Below are positions 1 through 9,046 of a stretch of DNA of 64,000 bases, one piece after another. The notes under the pieces are model-generated. The model was not told where the DNA came from and did not search any database. It saw only the letters and a list, made by a program, of their open reading frames with translations. The DNA is from Streptomyces sp. NRRL S-31 (lineage in GTDB: Bacteria; Actinomycetota; Actinomycetes; Streptomycetales; Streptomycetaceae): positions 1-64,000 of the forward strand of contig NZ_JOCB01000030.1 in assembly GCF_000718775.1 (NCBI RefSeq), in the 5' to 3' direction. The position numbers were made by a program, and so were the translations under genes. Positions within the stretch are counted from its first letter, which is position 1; each line of letters begins with the position of its first letter.

Positions 1-63
1 CGCCGGACCCGTCACGGCGGCGCCGGCCGCCCCGGGGGTGCGCGCGGGGTGGTCGGGCGGCAC
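1..63 (-). CDS. possible start of the next PKS-cluster gene (partial, runs off the left edge)
   Basis: A GTG lies two bases beyond the aromatase stop codon (TGA-CC-GTG), and the frame stays open to the window edge, giving a Pro/Ala/Gly-rich stretch of 21 residues. The close spacing would suit translational coupling to the aromatase gene. Twenty-one residues are too few to recognise a family, and GC-rich DNA is often open by chance, so this is only a candidate. Confidence 0.22.
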   Translation of the reverse strand, partial: MPPDHPARTPGAAGAAVTGPA

Positions 64-65
64 GG

Positions 66-1022
66 TCAGCCCTGCCCCGGGGCCCGTTCCTCGGCGTACC
101 GCTTGGCGTGGTGCAGCGTGGCCGTGCTGTTGGTGGACAGCGCCGTGTGCACGTACTCCCGGGCGTCCGCGACCGTGGCCCCCTCGCCCAGCACCCGGGC
201 GATGTTCGCGGCGTTGAGGGTGACCGTGTGCTGGGAGGAGGCCAGCGTGCCCGCGGCGTCCTCGGTGAAGGTCCAGTAGCCGGTGTGCAGGGTCATCAGC
301 GCCGGCAGCGTGGTCTGCTTGTAGGCGATCCGGCGCTGCGGGAACGTCACCCGGTACGACTTGGTGGTGTGCGTCGAACCGTCCTTGGCCCGGGTGTCCA
401 TCTCCAGCTCCTGGAGGCCCGGGGTGTCCTCGCGCAGCCGCACCGTGGCGACGTGCGGCAGCCGCTCGGACCACTTGTCGGCCTCGTTGACGAAGTCGTA
501 GACGTCCTTGGCGGAGCCGTCGACCCGCACGGTGTCCTCGAAGGAGAACGTCAGCTCCTCCTCGGCGTGCGCCTTCTCGACGTTGGTCTTCAGGGCCGCC
601 AGCTCGGAGCGGGAGTTGCGGTCGACGGCCCGGTCGATCCACTCCAGGCTCGCCGGGTCGTCGTCGACGGCGCGGTAGTCGTGCAGCAGGCGGACCCGGG
701 AGACGGACGCGCCGAGCGGTTCGATGATCCAGGTGCCGCCCATCGCGGCGACGGGCGGGGCGGACACCTCCTGGCGGAAGGTGATCCGCAGCCCCTCCGG
801 GTCCAGGGTGCGGCGCGACGTCCAGTTCTTGGCCTCGCCGTTGGCGGTGGCCCAGATCCGGATGCGCTCCGTGCCCTCGCCGCGCTCCAGGTGGTCGACG
901 TAGATGGTCGGCGGGAAGACGCGCGGCCAGTTGGCCACGTCGGCGATCAGGCGGTACACGGCGGCGGCGGGAGCGTCGACGCTGATCTCGTGCTCCACTT
1001 CGCGCAGGCCGGGCTGCGACAT
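66..1022 (-). CDS. didomain aromatase/cyclase of a type II PKS
   Basis: This is a 318-residue protein built of two START/Bet v1-like polyketide cyclase domains, at about residues 8-150 and 160-305. That is the didomain architecture used to close and aromatise the first ring of C9-reduced polyketide chains. Each half carries the typical start motif (hydrophobic-D-x-x-x-x-V-Y, then a W and a P) and the R-rich strand that lines the pocket. The ATG follows a GAGGAG box. It is the last of five co-directional genes (KS-alpha, KS-beta, ACP, KR, ARO), the order known from angucycline-type clusters. It appears intact, unlike KS-alpha and ACP upstream. The start and frame are clear; the exact product family is inferred. 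Confidence 0.9.
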   Translation of the reverse strand: MSQPGLREVEHEISVDAPAAAVYRLIADVANWPRVFPPTIYVDHLERGEGTERIRIWATANGEAKNWTSRRTLDPEGLRITFRQEVSAPPVAAMGGTWIIEPLGASVSRVRLLHDYRAVDDDPASLEWIDRAVDRNSRSELAALKTNVEKAHAEEELTFSFEDTVRVDGSAKDVYDFVNEADKWSERLPHVATVRLREDTPGLQELEMDTRAKDGSTHTTKSYRVTFPQRRIAYKQTTLPALMTLHTGYWTFTEDAAGTLASSQHTVTLNAANIARVLGEGATVADAREYVHTALSTNSTATLHHAKRYAEERAPGQG

Positions 1023-1093
1023 GCTCGGACTCCTCGGGTGTCGGTTCGGTACGGCGGTGTGGGCGGGCGCCCCGGCGGCGTGCCGCGGCGGTA

Positions 1094-1119
1094 CGGCGGG
1101 CCGTGGGCGCGGCCCGCCG
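1094..1119 (-). terminator. hairpin just after the ketoreductase stop
   Basis: A 9-bp perfect stem (CGGCGGGCC paired with GGCCCGCCG) with an 8-base loop lies within a few bases of the KR stop codon. There is no U-tract. It may stabilise the 3' end or attenuate transcription into the aromatase gene, which lies in the same direction 100 bases on. Confidence 0.35.
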
Positions 1120-1122
1120 GGC

Positions 1123-1908
1123 TCAGAAGTTGCCGAGGCCGCCGCAGACGTTGAGGGCCTGGGCGGTGATGGAGGCGGCGGTGTCCGAGGCGAGGTAGCC
1201 GACCAGCCCCGCGACCTCCTCCGGCGTGGAGTAGCGGCCGAGCGGGATCTTCGCCTGGAACTTCTCCAGGATCGCGTCCTCGGTGGTGTCGTAGGCGGCG
1301 GCGTACCCCTGCCGCACCCGCTGGGCCATCGGCGTCTCGACGTACCCCGGGCAGACCGCGTTGACGGTGATGCCGGTCGGCGCCAGCTCGTTGCCGAGCG
1401 CCTTGGTGAAGCCGACCACGCCGTGCTTGGACGCGGAGTACGGGGCGCCCAGCACCACGCCCTGCTTGCCCGCGGTGGAGGCGATGTTGATGATGCGGCC
1501 GCGCTCCTTGTGCCGCAGGCCGCCGGTGTTCAGGGCCGCGGTGGTGACCCGGAAGACCGAGTTGAGGTTCGTGTCGATGACGTCGTGCCACAGCTCGGGG
1601 TCGATGTCGGCGGTCACGCCGCCGCCGGAGCGGCCCGCGTTGTTGACGACCACGTCGATCGTGCCGAAGCGGTCCACGGCCTGCTGGATCCAGGCGCGCA
1701 CGCTCTCCTCGTCCCGCACGTCCAGCACCCCGCCGTCGACCTCCAGGCCCTCGCCGGCGAGTTCCTTGACGGTCGCGGCGACGTTGTCCGCGTTGCGGGC
1801 TCCGATGAAGACCCGGTGGCGCTGCGCCGCCAGCAGCCGGGCGACGGCCAGGCCGATGCCGCTGGTGGCACCGGTGACGACGGCGACCCGCTTGTCCTGC
1901 TCCGACAT
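1123..1908 (-). CDS. polyketide C9 ketoreductase (SDR family)
   Basis: This 261-residue short-chain dehydrogenase/reductase begins MSEQDKRVAVVTGATSGIG. The Rossmann motif TGATSGIG sits at about residues 12-19, NNAGR at about 90, the catalytic Ser in IINIASTAGKQG and the YSASK Tyr/Lys pair at about 158-162. The stretch VCPGYVETPMA and the C-terminal ALNVCGGLGNF are typical of type II PKS C-9 ketoreductases of the actIII kind. The expected role is NADPH-dependent reduction of the nascent octa- or decaketide while it is bound to ACP. The ATG at 1908 has a GGAGGAA box at 1912-1918. The ACP frame upstream has no stop codon before this start. The gene itself looks intact. Confidence 0.93.
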   Translation of the reverse strand: MSEQDKRVAVVTGATSGIGLAVARLLAAQRHRVFIGARNADNVAATVKELAGEGLEVDGGVLDVRDEESVRAWIQQAVDRFGTIDVVVNNAGRSGGGVTADIDPELWHDVIDTNLNSVFRVTTAALNTGGLRHKERGRIINIASTAGKQGVVLGAPYSASKHGVVGFTKALGNELAPTGITVNAVCPGYVETPMAQRVRQGYAAAYDTTEDAILEKFQAKIPLGRYSTPEEVAGLVGYLASDTAASITAQALNVCGGLGNF

Positions 1909-1981
1909 GTGCTTCCTCCGAAACGCGAAAGGGCGGCCGATGTGGCCGGGGATGACGAGAGAAGAGGGGGAACGCCGTGGC

Positions 1982-2200
1982 GGGGGGGGTACGGGCGTCG
2001 GTGAACACGTCGTCGTCCAGGGTGATCCCGAACTCGCGCTCGATCCGGCCGCCGGTCTCCAGCAACGCCAGCGACTCGTAGCCCAGTTCCTCGAAGTCGG
2101 TGTCGAGGATGTCGCCGTCGAGGTCGACGGTCTCGTCCGCGCCGGCCCCTTCCCGCAGGATGCGCTTGAGGTCGTCGATGGTGAACTCCTGCTTGGACAC
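1982..2200 (-). pseudogene. type II PKS acyl carrier protein lacking its C-terminus and stop codon
   Basis: The GTG at 2200 follows an AAAGGGA box and opens VSKQEFTIDDLKRIL. The ACP fold is clear through about residue 72, with the phosphopantetheine serine in ELGYESLALLET (Ser43). Family members end with a fourth helix of about 15 residues after DDDVFTDARTP. Here the sequence enters an eight-C run (1982-1989), and none of the three frames shows that helix or a stop before the KR gene. The frame stays open to position 947, which would add over 340 residues of nonsense overlapping KR. I read this as a small deletion that removed the ACP end. An assembly collapse at the homopolymer is the main alternative. 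Confidence 0.7.
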
Positions 2201-2349
2201 GGTCGGTCCCTTTCTGATGGGGGGACGGGTGGGTGCGGGCCCGGGGCCGGAACGGCACCCGGGAGTTCGGGGCTCCAGGCGGTGCGAGCACCCGGAGGAC
2301 AAGGGCGCCCGCGGCCGTCCCGGGGGATCGGACGGCCGCGGGCGCGGTG

Positions 2350-2377
2350 CCGGGCGGTGCCGGCCGGCACCGCCCGG
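2350..2377. repeat. 28-bp perfect palindrome between KS-beta and ACP
   Basis: Two 14-base arms (CCGGGCGGTGCCGG and its complement) meet with no spacer inside the 223-base gap between the KS-beta stop and the ACP start. In RNA it would form a very stable hairpin. Such intercistronic hairpins can raise or lower expression of the downstream ACP relative to the ketosynthases. It could also act as a partial terminator; there is no U-tract. Confidence 0.5.
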
Positions 2378-2423
2378 GGGGAGGGGCGGACCGGCCGGCA
2401 CCGCCGGATCGGGGGCGGGCGGC

Positions 2424-3650
2424 TCAGTCGACGGCCCGGAGCACCACGGCCGAGTTGAAGCCGCCGTGCCCCCGGGCCAGGACGAGCGCGGTCCGCACCG
2501 AGGCGGTCCGGGGCCGCCCGGCGACCAGGTCCAGGTCGCCGGCCGAGCCCGTACCGACGTTGATGGTGGGCGGGATCAGGCCCTCGCGGATGGCGAGGAC
2601 GGCGGTCACCACGTCCACCGGGGCGCCGCCCGCCAGCAGCCGCCCGATCGTGGTCTTCGGCGCGGTCACCGGCACCCCGCCCGGCCCGAACACCGCGGTG
2701 ATGGCACGGGCCTCCGCGGCGTCCGGCTCCGGGCTGCCGGCGGCGTCGGCGAAGACGACGTCCACCGCGGCCGGTGTGGTGCGCGCGTCCGCCAGGGCCA
2801 GCTCGATCGCCCGGCGCAGCCCCGGCTCCCGCCCGCTGCCCGGCGGCGGGTCGAGCGTCGCGCCGTACCCGGCCAGCTCGGCGTGGAGCGTCCGCGCCCC
2901 GCGCTCCCGGGCGCTCGTCTCCTCCTCGAGGATGAGCAGCGCGCCGCCCTCGCCGGGCACGTACCCGCCGGCCGTCGGCTGGAAGGGCGCGTAGGCGCGG
3001 TCCGGCCGGTCCGAACGGGACATCAGCCCGGTGGACAGCCGGGCCGCCCAGCCGAGCGGGGTCAACGACGCCTCGAAGCCGCCCGCCGCGACCAGCCGGC
3101 TGCCCCGGTTCAGCTCCCGGCGGGCCTGTCCGACGGCGTCGAGGCCGCCGGCCTGGTCGCCGATCAGCACCCCGTTGGGACCTCGGCTGCCCCCGCGGAT
3201 CGCGAGCTGCCCGGTGTTCACCGCCGGGAACCAGGCGAACGACTGGTAGGCGGAGACATGGCCGGGCCCCAGCTCCCACAGCTCCCGCTCGCCGAAGGCC
3301 GCGCCGCCCGCGCCGACGGCGGTCACCACCCCCATGCCGTACGCCGGGAGGTCGCCCGGCGCCAGGCCCGCGTCCCGCAGTGCCCGGTCCGCCGCGACCA
3401 GCGCGAGCTGGGTCGTCCGGTCGGTCTGCGGGACCAGCGGGCCGGGCAGGTGGTCCGCGGCCGAGAACCCGGGGATCTCCCCGGCCAGCCGCGCCGGGTA
3501 GCCGGAGGCGTCGAACCGGGTCAGCGGGCCGATGGCGTTCCTGCCGACGCGGACGGCGGCCCAGAACTCCTCCACCTCCAGACCGTGCGGAGTGGCCACG
3601 CCCATCCCGGTGATGACCGTACGGCCACGGCCGCCGGCGGCGCCGCTCAT
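2424..3650 (-). CDS. ketosynthase beta subunit / chain length factor
   Basis: This 408-residue KS-fold protein starts [17 protein letters not shown]. The position of the active-site Cys is occupied by Gln ([12 protein letters not shown], about residue 165). That substitution is the hallmark of the KS-beta/CLF subunit, which pairs with KS-alpha, sets chain length and supplies decarboxylative priming. The downstream [18 protein letters not shown] and [10 protein letters not shown] blocks are typical for the family. Its ATG overlaps the KS-alpha stop by four bases (ATGA), so the two subunits would be translationally coupled and made in equal amounts. The gene is intact although its partner is not. 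Confidence 0.93.
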   Translation of the reverse strand: MSGAAGGRGRTVITGMGVATPHGLEVEEFWAAVRVGRNAIGPLTRFDASGYPARLAGEIPGFSAADHLPGPLVPQTDRTTQLALVAADRALRDAGLAPGDLPAYGMGVVTAVGAGGAAFGERELWELGPGHVSAYQSFAWFPAVNTGQLAIRGGSRGPNGVLIGDQAGGLDAVGQARRELNRGSRLVAAGGFEASLTPLGWAARLSTGLMSRSDRPDRAYAPFQPTAGGYVPGEGGALLILEEETSARERGARTLHAELAGYGATLDPPPGSGREPGLRRAIELALADARTTPAAVDVVFADAAGSPEPDAAEARAITAVFGPGGVPVTAPKTTIGRLLAGGAPVDVVTAVLAIREGLIPPTINVGTGSAGDLDLVAGRPRTASVRTALVLARGHGGFNSAVVLRAVD

Positions 3651-4865
3651 CCGCCGCTCCGGCCGGGGCGCGTCAGCACCATCGCGCATCGGAAGCCACC
3701 GAACCCACTGCCGATGGTGAGCACGGCATCGGTGCGGTGTGCGCGGGCGGTCAGCGGTACAAAGTCGAGATCGCACTCGGGGTCCGGTGTGTGCAGGTTC
3801 GCGGTCGGGGGCACCACGTGGTGCTTCATGGCCAGGGCGCGGGCGGCGGTCTCCAGGGCGCCGATCGCCCCCATCGAGTGCCCCACCATCGACTTGATCG
3901 AGCTGACCGGTGTGCGGCGCGCGTGCTCCCCCAGAGCCCGCTTCAGCGCGGCCGTCTCGTGCCGGTCGTTCTGCCGGGTGCCCGTGCCGTGCGCGTTGAC
4001 GTAGTCCACCGCCGTCGCGTCCAGCCGGGCCTCGTCCGGCGCCGCCCCGATCGCGGCCGCCAGGTCGGCGCCGTCCCCGCGCAGCCCCGTCATGTGGAAC
4101 GCGCTGCCGCGCCGGGCCCAGTTCCTCCGGCACGAACACCGCCGCGCCCTCACCGAGGACGAAGCCCTTGCGGGACGGGTCGAAGGGGCGCGAGGCGGTC
4201 TCCGCCTCGTCGTTCAGCGTCGTCGTGGCCCGGATCGCGTCGAACGCCGCCAGCGTCAGCGGGGTGATCGGCGCGTCCACGGCGCCCGCGACCATGACGT
4301 CGGCGGTGCCGTCGCGGATCACCTCCACGGCGTGTCCGACCGCGTCGGTCCCCGCCGTGCAGCCGGTGGCGACCACCGTCGCCGGCCCCTGGGCGCCCGC
4401 CGTCCAGGCCACCTCGGTGGCGAGCGCGCCGGGCACGAACAGGTCGTACAGCCGGGGGAGGGCACCCCGGAGGCCGGCGGGCCCGCGCCGGCCGTCGTCG
4501 CCGAGCGCCCGGTACGCGGCCTCCGGACCGGTGACCGCGCCGAAGGCGGTGCCCACGCTCACGCCGGTCCGGCAGGGGTCGAGCGCGTCCGGGTCGAGAC
4601 CGCTGTCCGCCACCGCCTGCCGTGCCGTCACCACGCCGAACAGGGCGGCCCGGTCCAGCCGCCCGGTCTCCTCGGACGTCAGCCCGTGCGCCGCCGGATC
4701 GAGGTCGACCTCGGCCGCCACCCGGGAGCGGAACGGGGACGGGTCGAAGAAGGTGATCCGGCGCGTCGCCGTGCGGCCCGCGCCGAGCAGGTCCCAGAAG
4801 CCCTCGACGTCCGCTCCGCCCGGCGCGAGGACTCCCATCCCGGTGATCACTACCCGGCGTCCCAT
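3647..4865 (-). pseudogene. ketosynthase alpha with an internal deletion and frameshift
   Basis: The N-terminal part starts at ATG 4865 (AAGGAGG box) with MGRRVVITGMGVLAPGG and carries the active-site Cys in VATGCTAGTDAVGHA. After [16 protein letters not shown] the frame goes off. The family sequence resumes one frame away at [11 protein letters not shown], with the catalytic HGTGT and [15 protein letters not shown] (His/Lys) blocks and the end [10 protein letters not shown]. The total is 1219 bases against about 1275 for an intact gene, so roughly 56 bases (18-19 codons, not a multiple of three) are missing near 4105-4119. That region is rich in short GCGCGG repeats. As written, no protein contains both the Cys and the His residues. 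Decay and misassembly both fit. Confidence 0.8.
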
Positions 4866-5131
4866 CGCTTCGCCGCCCTCCTTCCGCTCCGGCCCGGTAC
4901 TCGTCCACGGTCCGGCGGACAGGTCCTCGGCGGCACGGCCGCCGCGTCCGCCGCGGCCCCCGCGCACACCGCACGGGATCCTGAATCCAAGGTTCTTCGC
5001 CCCCGGCCGCCGTTTCAACGGCCCTGGTTCCAGGGCTTCGTCAGGTTCCCCAAGTCCGGGTCGGCACCTTCCCGCCTTCGCAAGGCGAGTGTCAGGAGCG
5101 GGTGAAATCCGCCCCGTACGACCGGGCGGAA
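4866..5131 (-). promoter_or_regulatory. non-coding upstream region of the PKS operon
   Basis: This region of 266 bases contains no credible gene. It should hold the promoter for the KS-alpha operon. It has a 7-bp inverted repeat with a two-base centre (GCCCTGG-TT-CCAGGGC, 5021-5036), a size that suits a regulator site. I could not pick out a convincing -35/-10 pair. Confidence 0.4.
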
Positions 5132-5201
5132 CGCGACAGCCGGCCCGCCGGAGGAGGGGCCGGGACACGGCACACTGCTCCTCGGGGGGCCGGCTGTCGC
5201 G
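5132..5201 (-). terminator. strong hairpin terminator after the GH92 gene
   Basis: Arms at 5132-5156 and 5178-5201 are complementary over about 24 bases with a single bulge (outermost CGCGACAGCCGGC with GCCGGCTGTCGCG). It begins 12 bases beyond the GH92 stop, so it would stop mannosidase transcripts before they enter the PKS operon on the same strand. Confidence 0.75.
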
Positions 5202-5213
5202 GCGGTGCGGCGG

Positions 5214-8200
5214 TCAGGCCAGCAGCTCCACCTCCGCCAGGGTCGACTCGCCGTCCAGCACGAGCCGGTACTTCGCGTACGTCCCCGGCGTGGCGATGGT
5301 GAAGGCACGGGTCTGCCGGTCCCAGGCGAACGCCTCGCCCGAGCGGTGGTCCAGCGTCCGCCACCGCGTGCCGTCGACGGAGCCCTGGAGGGTCCAGCCG
5401 GCCGGCGCCTTCGTCCGGTCGGCCCCCGAGGTCAGCGTGTACTGCACGGGCCGTACGGGACCCGGGGCCGGCAGGTCCGCCGAGGTGACTACCGCGCTCG
5501 TGGCCGAGGTGTCGTCGAAGAGCGCGCCGTCACCCTTCAGCACGTCCGCGCGCGGTGCCGGCACCTTGTCGTCCCGGGTGACGGAGACCGGCGCCGCGTC
5601 CTCGCCCGAGCCCCAGGCCGACGGCTCGGCGCCCATGGAGAAGTCCAGCACCCCGCCCTTGGCCAGCAGCGAGTGGGGCAGCGAAGTCGACGTCCAGGTA
5701 CGCCCGTTGACCTTCACGCCCTGCACATAGACGTTCTTCGCGCTGTTGCCGGGCGCCCGCACCACCAGATCCCGGCCGTTCTCCAGGTGCACGGTCACCT
5801 TCTTGAACAGCGGGGAGCCGATGGCGTACTCGCCGCTGCCCATGACCAGCGGGTAGAAGCCGAGCGCGGAGAACAGGTACCAGGCCGACTGCTCGCCGTT
5901 GTCCTCGTCGCCGTGGTAGCCCTGCCCGATCTCGCTGCCGGTGTAGAGCCGGGACAGCGCCTCGCGCACGTACGCCTGCGCCTTCCACGGCTGGCCGGCC
6001 GCGTCGTACATGTAGATGACGTGGTGCGCGACCTGGTTGGAGTGGCCGTACATGCCCATCCGGACGTCCCGCGCCTCGGTCATCTCGTGGATGACACCGC
6101 CGTAGGAGCCCACGTAGTCCGGGGAGGCCGTCTCCGGGGTGGCGAAGTACTCGTCCAGCTTGTCCGCGAGCCCCTGCCGGCCGCCGTACAGGTTGGCCAG
6201 GCCCCGGCTGTCCTGCGGGGCGGTGAAGGCGTAGCCCCAGCCGTTGGTCTCGGTGTAGTCGTGACCCCACACGCGCGGGTCGTACGCGGCGGAGGGCACC
6301 CGCCAGTCGCCCCGGGCGTCCCGGCCCTGGAAGAAGCCGGCCTTGGTGTCGAACAGCTTCACGTAGTCCCGCGCCCGGTTGAGGAAGTACTCCGACTCCT
6401 CCCGGTAGCGCTTCTCGCCCGTCTCCCGGTAGAGGGCCTCGCCCATCTTCGCGATGCCGTAGTCGTTGACGTAGCCCTCCATCGCCCAGGACAGGCCCTC
6501 GTGGGTGTCGGTCGTGGTGTAGCCGAGGAAGGGCGAGGTGGCCATGCCCTTGCGGCCCACGCCCGGCATGGGCGGCACGACGGTCGCGTTCTTCACGGCC
6601 GCGTCGTACGCCGCCTTCGCGTCGAACCTCACGCCCTTGACGTAGGCGTCGGCGAACGCCACGTCCGAGGAGGTGCCGGTCATCAGGTCCGCGTAGCCGG
6701 GGGAGGACCAGCGGGAGGTCCAGCCGCCGTCCTTGTACTGCTGCACGAACCCGTCGGCCATCTCGCCCGCCTGGGACGGCGTCAGGAAGGAGTACGCCGG
6801 CCAGGTCGTCCGGTAGGTGTCCCAGAAGCCGTTGTTGACGTACACCTTGCCGTCCACGATCCTCGCGCCGGTGTGCGTCGGGGTGTCCGGGCCCGGCATG
6901 GCGGAGAACGGCGAGGCGTAACGGTCCTCGCCGTCCACCCTCTCGAAGCCGGAGTTGGGGTACAGGTACAGCCGGTACAGGCCGGAGTAGAGGGTGGTGA
7001 GCTGGTCGGGGGTCGCGCCCTCCACCTCGACCTTGCCGAGCAGCCTGTCCCACACCTGCCGGGCGTGCGCTCGGACGCTGTCGAAGGAGGCGCCGTCCGG
7101 GACCTCCTGGCGCAGGTTGTCCTTCGCCTGGTCGACGCTGATCAGCGAGGTCGCCAGGCGCAGGGTGACCGTGCGGTCGGCGCCCGCGTCGAAGCGCAGG
7201 AAGCCCTTCACCCCGCTCGATCCGCCGTCGGTGACCGGCTTGTCGAACGTGCCGTACACGAACAGCCGGGTCGCGCCCGTGGACAGGCCGGACTTCACGT
7301 CCGAGTAACCGGTGACGGTCCCGTGCTCCCGGTCGAGGGTGAGACCCGCCTGCTCGGTGACGTTGTCGAAGAGCACGCTCGCGTCGTCACCGGGGTAGGT
7401 GAAGCGCAGCACGGCCGCGTGGTCGGTCGGGGTCATCTCGGCCTTGAGGCCGTTCTCGAACCGCACCCCGTAGTAGTAGGGCCGCGCGGTCTCGTGTTCG
7501 TGCCGGAAGGCCAGTTCGCGCGCCCGCGGGGCGGTGTCCGGGGTACCGGACGCGGCCGACGGCATCACCTGGAAGGTCTGCCGGTCACCCATCCACGGGC
7601 TCGGCTCGTGGCTCGCGCTGAACGCCTGGATCGTCGGCAGGTTGTCAGCGTTGTTCGCACGCGCGTACTCGTACAGCCAGCTCAGCGAGGACGCGTTGGT
7701 GACCGGCGTCCAGAAGTTGAAGCCGTGCGGCAGGGCCGTCGCCGGGAAGTCGTTGCCGCGCGAATAGCTGCCGCTGGAGTTGGTGCCGCGGGTGGTCAGC
7801 GCGTAGTCCGCCAGGTGTGCCCGGGGCTTCTCGGGCGCCACCGGCTTCAGGGAGACGTCGTCGAGCCAGCCGCGGAACTTCGCCGGGCCGGCGGGGGAGT
7901 CGTACGCCACCAGGATGCGGTCGACGGTCCGGCCGGCCGCCACCGCGCCGATCCGCGCGACCACGTCGTTCCACTGGTTGACGTACAAAGCCTTCGACGC
8001 GCCCTGTCCGCGCGGGGAGAGCGGGAAGCCGTGCTGGTCCACCGCGCCCAGGTCGCTCAGATAGGTGCCGTCGGTGAAGGCCAGGTCGACGGAGACGTTC
8101 GTCGCGTCGTAGTCGCGGTCGCCGTCGGCCATCGACGGGAAGAGACGGTACGAGAGCTGGGTGTCGCGGCCGACCTCGACGTTCACGTCGAAGACCCGGT

Positions 8201-9017
8201 TGGACGAGTACGCCCGGCCGGCCGCCGTGTGCCGGCCGGCGTAGCGCAGCGCGCGCTTCCCGGTGAACCCGGCGCGCGCCTTGGCGGTCGGGGAGCCGCT
8301 CGGGCCCTGGTCGACCAGGGACAGCATGTCCTCGGGCACCGGCCCGCCGCCGCCTCCGGTGGAGAACTGCACGTCCGCGAGTTGGAGGATGTCCGGGGCG
8401 CCGTTGTTCCCCGTCACCTCCAGCCGGAAGTGCCGGTAGGCGGCGGGCTCGGCGAGGTCGTAGGACCTGGTCTGGAAGCGCTCGGAGAAGTTCTCGCCCG
8501 AGCGGCTGTCCACCGTCTTCCAGTCCTCGCCGTCGGCGGAGCCCTTGAGGGTCCAGTCCCGGGGGTCGCGCGTGTCGTAGTCGTTGGCCGAGGTGAGCGC
8601 GTAGGTCGTTATCCTCATCGGCTTGTCCAGGTCGAACTCCGCCCAGCCGGTGGGGGCGAAGGTCAGCCACTTGGTGCCGGGCTCGCCGTCGGCCAGGTTC
8701 TCCTTGACCTCGCCGGCGCCCTCGTTCTCGCCGCTCGCCCGGACCCCGGTGACGTGGTCGGTGACGTTGCCCGGGATGCCGGTGCTGTAGCCGCCGTCGA
8801 CGCCCGAGGCGCGCTTGCCGCCGTCCGGGCCGGTGTCGACGGTGTTCAGCCAGTCCGGTGCCGGCTCGCCCGCCTCGAACGAGGATGCGAACTCCCGGTC
8901 CGCCGCCGGGGCGCCGGCGGGCAGGGCGACCGCCGCGCCCTGCGCCCCGACGGCCATGGCAAAGGCGGCCGTGAGGACGACCGCCGGGCCCCATCTGTGC
9001 CGCTTTCTCCGCTGCAT
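5214..9017 (-). CDS. secreted GH92 alpha-1,2-mannosidase with carbohydrate-binding domains
   Basis: This 1267-residue exported protein has an N-terminal signal peptide (MQRRKRHRWG, hydrophobic core, cut near AVALPAG). An F5/8-type (CBM32-like) domain lies at about 60-225 (WAEFDLDKPMRITTYALTSAND), a jelly-roll domain at about 230-395, then the GH92 beta-sandwich and the (alpha/alpha)6 catalytic domain from about 400 to 1120. A second F5/8-type domain is at the C-terminus. The GH92 signature GDEDNGEQSAWYLFSALGFYP, around residue 1030, contains the acidic residues expected to position the catalytic water. GH92 enzymes are calcium-dependent inverting exo-mannosidases acting on fungal or glycoprotein mannans. 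The gene is transcribed away from ngcE. A perfect GACAACGTTGTC palindrome 30 bases before the ATG suggests LacI-type sugar control. GGAGGGG precedes the start. Confidence 0.93.
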   Translation of the reverse strand: MQRRKRHRWGPAVVLTAAFAMAVGAQGAAVALPAGAPAADREFASSFEAGEPAPDWLNTVDTGPDGGKRASGVDGGYSTGIPGNVTDHVTGVRASGENEGAGEVKENLADGEPGTKWLTFAPTGWAEFDLDKPMRITTYALTSANDYDTRDPRDWTLKGSADGEDWKTVDSRSGENFSERFQTRSYDLAEPAAYRHFRLEVTGNNGAPDILQLADVQFSTGGGGGPVPEDMLSLVDQGPSGSPTAKARAGFTGKRALRYAGRHTAAGRAYSSNRVFDVNVEVGRDTQLSYRLFPSMADGDRDYDATNVSVDLAFTDGTYLSDLGAVDQHGFPLSPRGQGASKALYVNQWNDVVARIGAVAAGRTVDRILVAYDSPAGPAKFRGWLDDVSLKPVAPEKPRAHLADYALTTRGTNSSGSYSRGNDFPATALPHGFNFWTPVTNASSLSWLYEYARANNADNLPTIQAFSASHEPSPWMGDRQTFQVMPSAASGTPDTAPRARELAFRHEHETARPYYYGVRFENGLKAEMTPTDHAAVLRFTYPGDDASVLFDNVTEQAGLTLDREHGTVTGYSDVKSGLSTGATRLFVYGTFDKPVTDGGSSGVKGFLRFDAGADRTVTLRLATSLISVDQAKDNLRQEVPDGASFDSVRAHARQVWDRLLGKVEVEGATPDQLTTLYSGLYRLYLYPNSGFERVDGEDRYASPFSAMPGPDTPTHTGARIVDGKVYVNNGFWDTYRTTWPAYSFLTPSQAGEMADGFVQQYKDGGWTSRWSSPGYADLMTGTSSDVAFADAYVKGVRFDAKAAYDAAVKNATVVPPMPGVGRKGMATSPFLGYTTTDTHEGLSWAMEGYVNDYGIAKMGEALYRETGEKRYREESEYFLNRARDYVKLFDTKAGFFQGRDARGDWRVPSAAYDPRVWGHDYTETNGWGYAFTAPQDSRGLANLYGGRQGLADKLDEYFATPETASPDYVGSYGGVIHEMTEARDVRMGMYGHSNQVAHHVIYMYDAAGQPWKAQAYVREALSRLYTGSEIGQGYHGDEDNGEQSAWYLFSALGFYPLVMGSGEYAIGSPLFKKVTVHLENGRDLVVRAPGNSAKNVYVQGVKVNGRTWTSTSLPHSLLAKGGVLDFSMGAEPSAWGSGEDAAPVSVTRDDKVPAPRADVLKGDGALFDDTSATSAVVTSADLPAPGPVRPVQYTLTSGADRTKAPAGWTLQGSVDGTRWRTLDHRSGEAFAWDRQTRAFTIATPGTYAKYRLVLDGESTLAEVELLA

Positions 9018-9046
9018 CTACGGATTACCCCTCCTGCGCCCCATCG

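Noticed and set aside
947..2200. ACP continuing as a 417-residue protein through the KR region
   Set aside because: Everything after ACP residue 72 is antisense-like, low-complexity sequence out of the KR frame. It is the result of a lost stop, not a real fusion.
1908..2200. A natural ACP-ketoreductase fusion
   Set aside because: ACP and KR lie in different frames, and KR has its own ATG with a strong GGAGGAA site.
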